Assembly (NCBI RefSeq): GCF_002975405.1
Contig: NZ_PCPS01000004.1
Span: 62,001 to 126,000 of the forward strand
Length of the DNA: 64,000 bases
Direction of reading: 5' to 3'
DNA from: Arthrobacter sp. MYb229
GTDB lineage: Bacteria > Actinomycetota > Actinomycetes > Actinomycetales > Micrococcaceae
The notes under the pieces are model-generated. The model did not search any database. It saw only the letters and a list, made by a program, of their open reading frames with translations, and was not told the origin of the DNA. Each line of letters begins with the position of its first letter. Position 1 is the first letter of the stretch. Below, one piece after another: positions 8,864 to 16,886 of the stretch. The position numbers and the translations under genes are program-made.

Positions 8864-10402
8864 GTGTCAGATCTGATTCGTCTTTCCGCCACCGAGCTGG
8901 CAGCAAAGCTGCGCGCTGGCGATGTGACTTCCGTAGTCGCCGTCCAGGCTCACCTGGATCGCATTGCCGAAGTTGATGGTGCACTGAACGCCTTCCTGCA
9001 TGTGAACGCCGAGGAAGCGCTCGCCGTCGCCGCCGAGGTGGACGCGATCCGCGCCGCCGGCGGAGCCGAAGCCGAAGCGCTGCACCCACTGGCCGGCGTG
9101 CCTATCGCCATCAAGGACCTGATCGTCACCAAGGGCCAGCCGACCACCGCGGCATCGAAGATGCTCGAAGGATGGATGAGCCCCTATGACGCCACCGTCA
9201 TCGAGAAGATCCGCGCAGCGAAGCTTCCGATGCTGGGCAAGACCAACCTGGACGAGTTCGCCATGGGCTCCTCCACCGAGCACTCCGCCTACGGGGTGAC
9301 GCGCAACCCGTGGAACCTGGATCGCATTCCCGGCGGTTCCGGCGGCGGCTCGGCCGCGGCCGTAGCCTCCTTCGAGGCGCCGCTGGCGCTGGGCACCGAC
9401 ACCGGTGGTTCGATCCGCCAGCCCGGCGCCGTCACCGGCACCGTGGGCGTGAAGCCGACCTACGGCGGGGTCTCGCGCTACGGCGCGATCGCCATGGCCT
9501 CCTCGCTGGACCAGATCGGCCCGGTCTCCCGTACCGTGCTCGACTCGGCGCACCTGCAGGAACTGATCGGCGGGCACGATCCGAAGGATTCCACCTCCCT
9601 GCCAAAAACCCTCGAGGGCCTGGTAGCCGCCGCAGAATCCGGCGCCACCGGGGATCTCAAGGGCCTGCGCATCGGTGTGATCACCGAGCTGCAGGGCGAG
9701 GGCTACCAAGCCGGCGTGCAGGCACGCTTCGAGGAGTCCCTCGAACTGCTCAAGGGTGCGGGCGCAGAAATCGTCGAGGTTTCCTGCCCCAACCTGAAGT
9801 ACGCACTGGGTGCCTACTACCTGATCATGCCCTCGGAAGTCTCTTCCAACCTGGCGAAGTTCGACGGGGTCCGCTACGGCAACCGGGTGCTTCCAGAAGA
9901 CGGCGCGCTGACCATCGAACGCGTGATGGGAGCCACTCGTGCCGCCGGTTTCGGCGACGAAGTCAAGCGCCGCATCATCCTGGGCACCTACGCGTTGAGC
10001 GCCGGCTACTACGACGCCTACTACGGCTCGGCGCAGAAGGTCCGCACGCTGATCCAGCGCGACTTCGACGCCGCGTTCGCGCAGGCCGACGTGCTGGTTT
10101 CGCCAACCGCGCCGACCGTCGCCTTCGAGCTGGGCGCCAACGACAACGACCCGCTGGCCATGTACCTCAACGACGTGGCCACCATCCCGGCAAACCTCGC
10201 CGGCATCCCGGGCATCACCGTGCCCGGCGGGCTGTCCGAGGACCTGCCGGTGGGCATCCAGTTCCTGGCTCCTGCCTTCGAGGACGCTCGCGTCTACCGT
10301 GCAGGCGCGGCATTGGAAGCACTGCTGGAAAAGAGCTGGGGGCACACCCTGATCTCGCAGGCACCTGCCATTGATTCCGCGTCGATCGCGCCAAAGGCCT
10401 AA
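8864..10402 (+). CDS. gatA: Asp-tRNA(Asn)/Glu-tRNA(Gln) amidotransferase subunit A
   Basis: GatA is the amidase subunit that releases ammonia from glutamine to convert mischarged Glu-tRNA(Gln) or Asp-tRNA(Asn). The amidase-signature catalytic triad is visible: Lys in [10 protein letters not shown], the cis-Ser in [10 protein letters not shown] and the nucleophile region [14 protein letters not shown], with [14 protein letters not shown] between them. The start is placed at the GTG at 8864 ([16 protein letters not shown]), four bases after the gatC stop, giving 512 residues. Earlier in-frame ATG (8849) and GTG (8852) codons overlap gatC and are less likely. Confidence 0.96.
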   Translation: MSDLIRLSATELAAKLRAGDVTSVVAVQAHLDRIAEVDGALNAFLHVNAEEALAVAAEVDAIRAAGGAEAEALHPLAGVPIAIKDLIVTKGQPTTAASKMLEGWMSPYDATVIEKIRAAKLPMLGKTNLDEFAMGSSTEHSAYGVTRNPWNLDRIPGGSGGGSAAAVASFEAPLALGTDTGGSIRQPGAVTGTVGVKPTYGGVSRYGAIAMASSLDQIGPVSRTVLDSAHLQELIGGHDPKDSTSLPKTLEGLVAAAESGATGDLKGLRIGVITELQGEGYQAGVQARFEESLELLKGAGAEIVEVSCPNLKYALGAYYLIMPSEVSSNLAKFDGVRYGNRVLPEDGALTIERVMGATRAAGFGDEVKRRIILGTYALSAGYYDAYYGSAQKVRTLIQRDFDAAFAQADVLVSPTAPTVAFELGANDNDPLAMYLNDVATIPANLAGIPGITVPGGLSEDLPVGIQFLAPAFEDARVYRAGAALEALLEKSWGHTLISQAPAIDSASIAPKA

Positions 10403-10411
10403 GGGGAGCAC

Positions 10412-11920
10412 ATGTCTAACTACACCGATGAACTCGTCGACTTTGATGTGGCACTGGAGAAATATGATCCGGTGCTCGGCTTCGAGGTCCACGTAGAGCT
10501 GAACACCAAGACCAAGATGTTCTCGGACGCCCCGAATGCCTTCGGCGACGACCCGAACACCAACGTCACCCCGGTTGACCTGGGTCTGCCTGGCGTACTG
10601 CCGGTGGTCAACAAGACCGCCGTGGAGTACTCCATCCTGATCGGCCTGGCGCTGAACTGCCAGATCGCCGAGCGTTGCGGCTTCGCGCGGAAGAACTACT
10701 TCTACCCGGACACCCCGAAGAACTTCCAGACCTCGCAGTACGATGATCCGATCGCCTTCGACGGCTGGCTGGATGTCGAACTGGAGGACGGGGAGATCTT
10801 CCGCGTGGAGATCGAACGCGCCCACATGGAGGAAGACGCCGGAAAGCTGACCCACATGGGCGGTGCCTCCGGACGCATCCAGGGCGCGGACTACTCACTG
10901 GTGGACTACAACCGTGCCGGGGTGCCGCTGGTTGAAATCGTCACCAAGACCATCGAGGGCGCCGGCAAGCGGGCGCCGGAGCTGGCAAAGGCCTATGTGG
11001 CTGCGGTGCGCGAAATCGTGAAGAACCTCGGGGTTTCGGACGCGAAGATGGAGCGCGGCAACGTGCGCTGCGACGCGAACGTTTCGCTGATGCTCAAGGG
11101 TGCGGACAAGTTCGGTACGCGTACCGAAACCAAGAACGTGAACTCGTTGCGCGCCGTGGAGCACGCCGTGCACTTCGAAATCGAACGGCACGCGGCCGTG
11201 CTGGACTCCGGGGCGAAGATCGTGCAGGAGACCCGCCACTGGCACGAGGACACCCGCAGCACCACCTCGGGCCGTCCGAAGTCGGATGCCGATGACTACC
11301 GCTACTTCCCGGAGCCGGATCTGGTGCCGATCGTGACCACCGCCGAATGGGTTGAGGAACTGCGTTCGCGTCTTCCCGAGCCGCCGGCGGATCGCCGCAA
11401 GCGGCTGAAGGCCGACTGGGGTTATGCGGATAAGGAATTCCGTGACGTGGTCAACGCCGGGGTGCTCGATGAGATCGAAGCGACCATCGCCGCCGGTACG
11501 TCCGCCGCGGTAGCCCGCAAGTGGTGGATGGGCGAGATTGCCCGTCTGGCCAAGGCGGCGGACAAGGAGATCGCGGATCTGGGTGTTACCCCGGAGACCA
11601 TCGTTGAGCTGAACTCGCTGATCGCCGAGAAGAAGATCAATGACAAGATCGCCCGCCTGGTGCTCGAGTACGTGGTTGACGGTGAAGGCAAGCCAACCGA
11701 GATCGTTGCCAAGCGCTCCCTCGCCGTGGTCAACGACGACGATGCGTTGGGCAAGGCCGTGGATGATGCCATGGCCGCCATGCCGGACGTGGTCGAGAAG
11801 ATCAAGGGCGGCAAGATGCAGGCCATCGGCGCCCTGATGGGACCGGTTATGAAGGCCACCCGCGGACAGGCAGATGCCGGCCGCGTGCGCGAAATCGTGA
11901 TCGAGAAGCTGGGCCTGTAA
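10412..11920 (+). CDS. gatB: Asp-tRNA(Asn)/Glu-tRNA(Gln) amidotransferase subunit B
   Basis: GatB (502 residues) binds the mischarged tRNA, activates its carboxylate with ATP and receives ammonia from GatA. Recognisable segments include VLGFEVHVELNTKTKMF at the N-terminus, RKNYFYPDTPKNFQTSQYD, YSLVDYNRAGVPLVEIVT and the C-terminal YqeY-like domain ending KATRGQADAGRVREIV. AAGGGGAG precedes the ATG, nine bases after gatA. It is the last gene of the operon and is followed by a strong terminator. Confidence 0.97.
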   Translation: MSNYTDELVDFDVALEKYDPVLGFEVHVELNTKTKMFSDAPNAFGDDPNTNVTPVDLGLPGVLPVVNKTAVEYSILIGLALNCQIAERCGFARKNYFYPDTPKNFQTSQYDDPIAFDGWLDVELEDGEIFRVEIERAHMEEDAGKLTHMGGASGRIQGADYSLVDYNRAGVPLVEIVTKTIEGAGKRAPELAKAYVAAVREIVKNLGVSDAKMERGNVRCDANVSLMLKGADKFGTRTETKNVNSLRAVEHAVHFEIERHAAVLDSGAKIVQETRHWHEDTRSTTSGRPKSDADDYRYFPEPDLVPIVTTAEWVEELRSRLPEPPADRRKRLKADWGYADKEFRDVVNAGVLDEIEATIAAGTSAAVARKWWMGEIARLAKAADKEIADLGVTPETIVELNSLIAEKKINDKIARLVLEYVVDGEGKPTEIVAKRSLAVVNDDDALGKAVDDAMAAMPDVVEKIKGGKMQAIGALMGPVMKATRGQADAGRVREIVIEKLGL

Positions 11921-11946
11921 GACCCTTCCTTAGGTACAAAAACATC

Positions 11947-11990
11947 GAACCCCGAATTCTGGTCAACGGAATTCGGGGTTCATTGTTTTT
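11947..11990 (+). terminator. intrinsic terminator of the gatCAB operon
   Basis: A 13-bp perfect stem, GAACCCCGAATTC (11947-11959) pairing with 11969-11981, has a 9-base loop and is followed by ATTGTTTTT. Confidence 0.9.
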
Positions 11991-12275
11991 CCTGCAAGCG
12001 ACTCAGAGCGGATGATCGATCGCAGGCGTTGCCCGAGTTCGGAAATTGTAACGGGATCAGCTAGGCCGTCGCCGCCTCTGCGGGCGGCTCCGCTCGGCTG
12101 TGCTCGCCAGACGGTGCCATTCTTTGGACTGGCGAATCTTATAGCGCGGGCGGGAGCGGTGGGATAGCGGAGAGGAGCTTCGAAGTCCAACCCGCCGGCA
12201 GACGCAATGCCGGGGCCGCCCCCGAACGCCATTCGACCTCAGGACGCGGCCAACGCGCGGGGCGCGCGATTGAAG
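11991..12275. other. intergenic region, no recognised gene
   Basis: This GC-rich stretch lies between the gatB terminator and a small membrane-protein gene. Open frames on the minus strand run through it and through the terminator, but their translations are proline- and arginine-rich without a recognisable domain. It may be a decayed coding region. Confidence 0.4.
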
Positions 12276-12578
12276 TTACGGGATTTGGTTTTTGCCCGAG
12301 TGGCGGTACGGGGAATGGCCTGCACCGCGGGCTAGGGAGTGCTCGGAAACGAGCGAACCAATGAGAAGGGTGCCTGCGGCGCATATTCCGGGCACATAGG
12401 ATGCGAAGCCGGAAGCGCCGTCAAGCAGCCAATGAGCCACGGCAAAAACCGCAAATGCCGAAGCGAGGCAGAGGAGCAGGGATCCCCACTTAGTTTTTTC
12501 GCTCACGCCATCGCCTGGTGGTGCCGATTCGTTTTTGGCCTTTTCTTCCAGGCCAAACCAAGCAAGCATGCGACTCAC
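12276..12578 (-). CDS. small hypothetical membrane protein
   Basis: This 100-residue protein has a soluble N-terminal third (MSRMLAWFGLEEKAKNESAP) and two predicted membrane helices, SLLLCLASAFAVFAVAHWLL and FASYVPGICAAGTLLIGSLV. AAGGG stands about five bases before the GTG start at 12578, and an ATG three codons later is an alternative. I recognise no family. Hydrophobicity pattern and ribosome site make it a plausible real gene. Confidence 0.5.
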   Translation of the reverse strand: MSRMLAWFGLEEKAKNESAPPGDGVSEKTKWGSLLLCLASAFAVFAVAHWLLDGASGFASYVPGICAAGTLLIGSLVSEHSLARGAGHSPYRHSGKNQIP

Positions 12579-12816
12579 GAAGCCCTTCTGTGCATGTCAG
12601 GTAATTCAATCCAAATTCGAACTGATTGGTTCCTATAGGAACTACCATCTTCACAATACGTTGCCTTGGCGGCCATGGCTATCGTCAATTTGGATGATTA
12701 AAATCCCTCTGAGCGTTCGGTGAAAGGCTGCATTCCGTGGAATTATGCAGCCAGTGGAGTTAATGTCCAGTGTTCGAACGCGCGGGGCAAGGGCGTGAAG
12801 GAGACTTGCCGGAGGC

Positions 12817-13290
12817 TCAGCGCCAACCGGCGAGCAGCAGGTCCCTGGTGATCTCGAGGTGTCCTAGATGCTGGCAGAACTCTTCCAATACGTGCAGCAG
12901 AACCCCCTGGCAGGTTTGTGCGAAATATTCGTCCTCGCGGCCAGCTGGCAACGAAGCTGGCCTGGCTTGCATTTCGGTCTGCGCCAGGTCGGCGGCGAAC
13001 TCTGCGCGCACTGCGGTTGCATGGGCCAGTGCTTGCGCAGTGGGGAGAGCCGCGGTGAATTCGGCCGCTCGATCGCGGGGAATCGCTACCCCTAGATTCA
13101 CCGTTGAAGACCAGCGGCGCATCATCCCGCAGCAGTGCACCAAGAGTTGGATGGGTGAGTTGCCGCCGGGAATCCCCGGGCGGGTATTGGGCAGTTCCTC
13201 CGGCAGTTGGGCGATAATTTCGATAATCTGATCGAACTTTTCCAGGAGCAGCTGGACGAGGATCTGTTCGCTTGGTGAGTGGCTGCGCAT
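12817..13290 (-). CDS. DinB-family / mycothiol-transferase-like four-helix protein
   Basis: This 157-residue protein has the DinB-like layout of metal-binding histidines. One His lies in SPIQLLVHCCGMMRRW after the first helix pair, and a C-terminal HVLEEFCQHLGHLEITRDLLLAG carries the spaced histidines. Relatives are metal-dependent transferases using mycothiol or bacillithiol, or damage-inducible proteins; the substrate is not known. It stands alone. Its start at 13290 has no ribosome site and sits six bases from a TAGAAT hexamer on the minus strand (13297-13302), so it is probably leaderless. Confidence 0.8.
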   Translation of the reverse strand: MRSHSPSEQILVQLLLEKFDQIIEIIAQLPEELPNTRPGIPGGNSPIQLLVHCCGMMRRWSSTVNLGVAIPRDRAAEFTAALPTAQALAHATAVRAEFAADLAQTEMQARPASLPAGREDEYFAQTCQGVLLHVLEEFCQHLGHLEITRDLLLAGWR

Positions 13291-13296
13291 GGAGTG

Positions 13297-13302
13297 ATTC
13301 TA
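13297..13302 (-). promoter_or_regulatory. -10 hexamer TAGAAT for the leaderless DinB-like gene
   Basis: On the minus strand TAGAAT is followed by six bases (CACTCC) and then the ATG at 13290. No Shine-Dalgarno sequence is present. The -35 region does not match consensus. Confidence 0.4.
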
Positions 13303-13427
13303 GCCTGTCCGAGGTCAGTAGCTTGATGCTCTAGCGCCGAGACCTATTGCCCGCGATGCATCGAAGGTAGACTGCCTCGAACAACGACTTCAACGTCCCT
13401 GGGCGTTTTCTAGAGAGTAGGCGAATC

Positions 13428-13607
13428 ATGAGTGCTTGGCCGCGAATCGCTGCGTTGGCGATGCTCCTCCTGGCGATGGTGCTGTTGATCATCTGGCAGT
13501 GGTTGCCCGCATTGCTCCTGCTTCCCTCGGCCGGCGGACTCGTAGCCTGGGAGTCCCAGGATGCACGTACCCGCAGCAGCCGGAACAGCAACGGTGGATT
13601 AAAGTAA
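13428..13607 (+). CDS. 59-residue single-pass membrane protein
   Basis: A 60-codon frame runs from ATG (13428) to TAA (13605-13607). It encodes a short N-terminus (MSAWPRIA), one long hydrophobic helix (about 8-32, rich in Leu/Met/Ile with two Trp) and a positively charged serine/arginine tail (ARTRSSRNSNGGLK). GTAGG lies about eight bases upstream. Longer open frames overlap it on both strands, but their products look non-protein-like. No family is recognised. Confidence 0.5.
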   Translation: MSAWPRIAALAMLLLAMVLLIIWQWLPALLLLPSAGGLVAWESQDARTRSSRNSNGGLK

Positions 13608-13996
13608 ATCAACGTCTCGCCGAGCTTTCTGCTGGCCAAGTAATTGGGCGCGCACACGGACGCAGCAACCCCATGTTTGCTGGTGGGTTCTTCGCTTTGA
13701 GCCTCCGTCTTCGTTCCCAAAAAACGCCTCTTTTCATGTGTACTTATGATGAGTCAACGCGCTTGGTCGAGGGCAAGGATTTTCGCGTGCTGCCCTCCTA
13801 GTAAAGTATGAGCGTGTTGGCGTTGACTGCGTTTGCTACTCGTCAGTACGCTTGATGATTGTACGCAGGGTTGAAATAATTCGAGCAAGCGAAAAGCCTC
13901 TGGTTAAGTGTTCTAAACCTCCGTAAAGCAAGCGGTGATTATCGAAAAGCCAAAGCTGATCAACGAAACAGCGAGATGCTCGCTAGGAGACATGCA
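13608..13996. other. 389-bp interval, no recognised gene
   Basis: GC content drops here compared with flanking genes. No domain is recognisable in any frame. A perfect AGCGAG/CTCGCT repeat (13970-13984) stands immediately before the AGGAG of the next gene and could occlude or expose its ribosome site. Confidence 0.4.
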
Positions 13997-14212
13997 ATGC
14001 GCTCGACCAATAAAGCGTCTTTATTCGGGATGCTTCTCGGCTTTGTGCTGGGCACCGCAGCAGAAGCGATCCGCTACAACATCGGCGACCAGCGATCCTT
14101 CGGAGAAATGGCATTTTTTGTTATCTCAATGATGATCATCGGTGCCATCGCCCCGCTGTACAAGGTGAAGAGCGAAAAGCGGAAAAGTAACGAAGGTAGT
14201 GAAGAAAGCTAG
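13997..14212 (+). CDS. small hypothetical membrane protein
   Basis: This 71-residue protein has two predicted membrane helices (SLFGMLLGFVLGTAAEAI and MAFFVISMMIIGAIAPLY) and a highly charged lysine/glutamate tail. The ATG at 13997 is chosen because AGGAGA (13985-13990) is six bases upstream; an upstream in-frame start at 13976 lacks this. The gene ends four bases inside the remnant on the opposite strand. No family is recognised. Confidence 0.55.
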   Translation: MRSTNKASLFGMLLGFVLGTAAEAIRYNIGDQRSFGEMAFFVISMMIIGAIAPLYKVKSEKRKSNEGSEES

Positions 14213-14500
14213 GCGTATTGCGCCCAGATGAACACCTCTGCGATGGGACGGTTCGCAATGGCCGCAGCAAGCAAAAAATGCGAGAGCAGACGTTTACCGT
14301 CTGACTCGAAATAAGCGTCGGATTTGGCACCGGCTGAGGTTTCCGAAGCAATGAACACCTCGGCCAGTTCACCGCCGATTTCATATCGGTGACGAAGGAC
14401 AGCGGGTTCCGCCACCAGGAGGGTCCTTCGCCGAGGATGCCTTGCACGTCGTATACCCAGGCGGTGCCCACACGGGCGCGGGGGCTACCTCTCTGCTCGG
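14209..14500 (-). pseudogene. frameshifted fragment of a conjugative coupling protein (TraG/VirD4-like)
   Basis: Two minus-strand frames together spell one protein. The first gives GTAWVYDVQGILGEGPSWWR followed by NPLSFVTD. The second, offset by one base near 14378, continues YEIGGELAEVFIASETSAG and then AYFESDGKRLLSHFLLAAAI, ending at a stop at 14209. This is the region after the Walker A motif of actinobacterial type IV secretion coupling ATPases (TraG/TcpA-like), which pump DNA during conjugation. The Walker A and B parts are missing at both ends. The fragment is therefore a truncated, frameshifted relic of an integrative or plasmid element. The family assignment is from remembered motif patterns. 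Confidence 0.7.
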
Positions 14501-14562
14501 GGATAGTCGTCCAAAACGGAACGCGAACGGTCACTTTGGCGGGATTGATTTAGCATGGAGCA

Positions 14563-15471
14563 ATGACCTTCCAAGAAATGCCGGTTTCGGCTATGCCGGC
14601 GGCCGAAGTGTCTATTGACCGGGACCTGGTGCGCGAATTGATCCTCGCGCAGGCACGCCAGTGGGCCGGGAAGCCCCTGACGTATCTGGCCACCGGCTGG
14701 GATAATGAGGTTTACCGTTTGGGTGAAGACCTGTTGGTGCGATTGCCTCGACGTGCGCTGGCCGAAAAGATCGGGCACAAGGAACGCCAATGGTTGCCTC
14801 GCCTGTCGTCCGACAGCGGCTTGGATGTGGGGGCTGCGGTATTCATCGGCGAGCCGACCGCGAATTACCCGTTCACCTTTTCGATCTGCCGCTACGTGCC
14901 TGGCATCAGCGCCGCGACGCTGGGGCGAACGCAACGTGATGCCTACGCACCGGCTTTTATCGACTACCTGCTGGCGTTGCATGGCCCGGCTCCGGAGGAT
15001 GCGCCACGCAGTGAATTCAGGGGCTGCGAATTGCAAGCCGTGGACCGGCGCACCAGGGAGCAAATCTCCCAGCTTCCAGCGACGTACCGGCGTGGTGCGC
15101 AAGGCATCTGGGAGCAGTCGCTGGAGGCCGAAGCCTATGGAGGGCCGCCACGCTGGCTCCACGGTGATCCGCATCCACACAATACGATTGTGACCACCGT
15201 TGCGGGCAGGGCCGAGCTGTCCGCCCTGGTGGATTTCGGAGATCTCTGCGCCGGAGATCCAGCTTCGGATTTGGGGATGCTGTGGATGCATTTTACCGAG
15301 GAGCCGCGGGAGCAAGCGTTGCAGAGGTACAGCGTCGATCGCGGCATGTCAATGAGGTTGCGTGCCCGTGGTTGGGCGCTGCGCTACGCCATGCTCACCG
15401 CGCCACTGGGCGCAGCCGATCCCTTGGGAAAAATCGGCCGGGATACCCTGAAGGTGCTGCTGAAGCCGTGA
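14563..15471 (+). CDS. aminoglycoside phosphotransferase (APH) family protein
   Basis: This 302-residue protein has the APH/choline-kinase fold. The catalytic loop is WLHGDPHPHNTIV (HGD with following Asn) and the metal-binding Asp is in LVDFGDLCAGDPASDLGM. The N-terminus YLATGWDNEVYRLGEDLLVRLPRR resembles the nucleotide-binding lobe of macrolide 2'-phosphotransferase-like proteins. The substrate could be an antibiotic or a metabolite; resistance should not be assumed. The ATG is six bases after TAGCAT (14551-14556), although GGAG also overlaps that gap. It lies beside the conjugation-protein relic, which is weakly suggestive of past transfer. Confidence 0.85.
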   Translation: MTFQEMPVSAMPAAEVSIDRDLVRELILAQARQWAGKPLTYLATGWDNEVYRLGEDLLVRLPRRALAEKIGHKERQWLPRLSSDSGLDVGAAVFIGEPTANYPFTFSICRYVPGISAATLGRTQRDAYAPAFIDYLLALHGPAPEDAPRSEFRGCELQAVDRRTREQISQLPATYRRGAQGIWEQSLEAEAYGGPPRWLHGDPHPHNTIVTTVAGRAELSALVDFGDLCAGDPASDLGMLWMHFTEEPREQALQRYSVDRGMSMRLRARGWALRYAMLTAPLGAADPLGKIGRDTLKVLLKP

Positions 15472-15572
15472 GCCTGCCAGGCCGGCAGATGCGCAAGTCT
15501 GCTGTACAGATGAAAGAATGATGAAAGCATTCCTAGACAAAAGGAATATTCTGGAAGAAAGGTGCCCCTGCC

Positions 15573-16760
15573 ATGAGCCGTAGGACCGATCCGGCCCGCG
15601 CTCGGAATTTTGCGTCGGTGCTGCGCGAAACCTTCGCTTCTCCCGGGCGCTCACGCAAGGAAATTGCCGACGCAATCGGCATTAGCGCCGCCTCGGTCAC
15701 GAGCATTGCCGCCAGCTTGCTGGATCACCAGCTGATTGCCGAGGCCGATGCGGTGGCCGCGGGCCAGGGCAGGCCCCGCGTTCCGCTGAGCGTGGACAGC
15801 GAATCGAACCTGGTCATGGGCATCCACCTCGGCCCGCGGGTTACCGGCGTGGTGTTGACCGGATTGGACGGAATCTCCAAGGCGTCGGTCCTCGTTCCGC
15901 ACGCGGGACTGGATGCCGAAGCCTCGTTTGCGCTGATCATCGAACAGGCGAACCTGCTCATAGCCGAGCACGCCAAGGGGCGTCAGATCCTCGGGACGGG
16001 AGTCGCGACCGGTGGCATTGTCGACCGGATCAATGGCCGAATCGTCGAGAACCAGGGCGCAGGATGGAGTGAGGTTCCGGCGGTCAGCATGCTAGCTGAC
16101 CTGCCCCAGCCGCTGATCTTGGATAACAATGCCAGAGCTGCGGCGCAATCCGAACTCTTTTACGGACATGGAGCCAGGGAATCAGATTTCCTGCTCATGG
16201 TGATTACCTCCGATCTCGGGGCGGTGCTGGTCAGCAATGGACAGATCCGTGCCGGATGGTCGCAGCATGCCGGGAACATTGCTCATCTGCAGGTCAGCGA
16301 CGCAGGATATCCCTGTGCCTGCGGACGCCGCGGATGCCTGCAGGTGATGGCCACGGATGAAGCGACGGTGCGTCGCGCCCACGAGGCGGGGAGACTGGAC
16401 GTCAAGGACTATGGGGATATCGACCGGCTTTATGATGCCGGAGATGAGCAGATCCGCTCGCTGGTCACCGAACGGAACGGTTTTGTGGCGCACGCCGCCG
16501 CTACCGTATTCGACCTGCTTGACCCCGGGCTGCTGGTGATTGCCGGTACGCCAGCCGAGCGTCCCGAAACCCTGGCCGGGGTGCAGTCTGTCGTGGCCAG
16601 CCGGTCGTTGCAAGGACCGCTGGCCGCCCAGCGGGTGGTCTACTCCAGCGATCATGAGCTATCGCTGTCCATTTTTGCCGCCAGCATCATGGTTAACGAA
16701 GTGCTGAGCAACCCGCTGAGCTTCATCGAGCGGATGCACGCCGAGGCAATCCGCAAGTAA
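15573..16760 (+). CDS. ROK family transcriptional regulator
   Basis: This 395-residue protein is a NagC/XylR-type repressor. It has an N-terminal winged helix (about 15-70, SRKEIADAIGISAASVTSIAASLL) followed by a ROK sugar-kinase-like domain. The ROK zinc motif is CACGRRGCLQ (about 249-258). The phosphate-binding DxGxT motif of true ROK kinases is not preserved (MGIHLGPRVTGV), so it should bind rather than phosphorylate its ligand. GAAAGG precedes the ATG. It lies directly upstream of a Dpp-type ABC operon in the same direction and probably represses it through the AT-rich repeat at 16803-16820. Confidence 0.92.
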   Translation: MSRRTDPARARNFASVLRETFASPGRSRKEIADAIGISAASVTSIAASLLDHQLIAEADAVAAGQGRPRVPLSVDSESNLVMGIHLGPRVTGVVLTGLDGISKASVLVPHAGLDAEASFALIIEQANLLIAEHAKGRQILGTGVATGGIVDRINGRIVENQGAGWSEVPAVSMLADLPQPLILDNNARAAAQSELFYGHGARESDFLLMVITSDLGAVLVSNGQIRAGWSQHAGNIAHLQVSDAGYPCACGRRGCLQVMATDEATVRRAHEAGRLDVKDYGDIDRLYDAGDEQIRSLVTERNGFVAHAAATVFDLLDPGLLVIAGTPAERPETLAGVQSVVASRSLQGPLAAQRVVYSSDHELSLSIFAASIMVNEVLSNPLSFIERMHAEAIRK

Positions 16761-16775
16761 TTTCATGCACAACTG

Positions 16776-16820
16776 TTGACATCATCCTCCTATCGTGTTT
16801 ACTTTATTTCATAAAATAAA
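16776..16820 (+). promoter_or_regulatory. promoter with overlapping ROK-type operator
   Basis: TTGACA (16776-16781), 17 bases, then TTACTT (16799-16804) form a candidate promoter. Overlapping the -10 is an AT-only inverted repeat, TTTATTT (16803-16809) CATA AAATAAA (16814-16820). TTATTT/AAATAA half-sites are the known style of ROK repressors such as NagC and Mlc. The ABC binding-protein gene begins 66 bases further on. Confidence 0.55.
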
Positions 16821-16886
16821 TAAATGTGACGGCAGCCACTGCCTTGGCGCTCGTGCCCGGAATGCCGTAAATCAGGGAGGAAAAGG

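Noticed and set aside
8867-10855. Very long open frame (662 codons) on the minus strand opposite gatA and the start of gatB
   Set aside because: It is an antisense artefact of GC-rich third positions. The translation is His/Gly/Val-rich with no domain, and the plus-strand genes are certain.
11963-12232. 89-codon minus-strand frame downstream of gatB
   Set aside because: It reads through the gatB terminator stem and shows no protein family pattern.
14563-15471. Aminoglycoside resistance gene
   Set aside because: Only family-level APH motifs are visible; close residues resemble generic phosphotransferases, so resistance is not claimed.
15528-15554. ATTCC/GGAAT repeat before the ROK regulator gene
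   Set aside because: Five-base arms with a loose spacer are too short to distinguish from chance.
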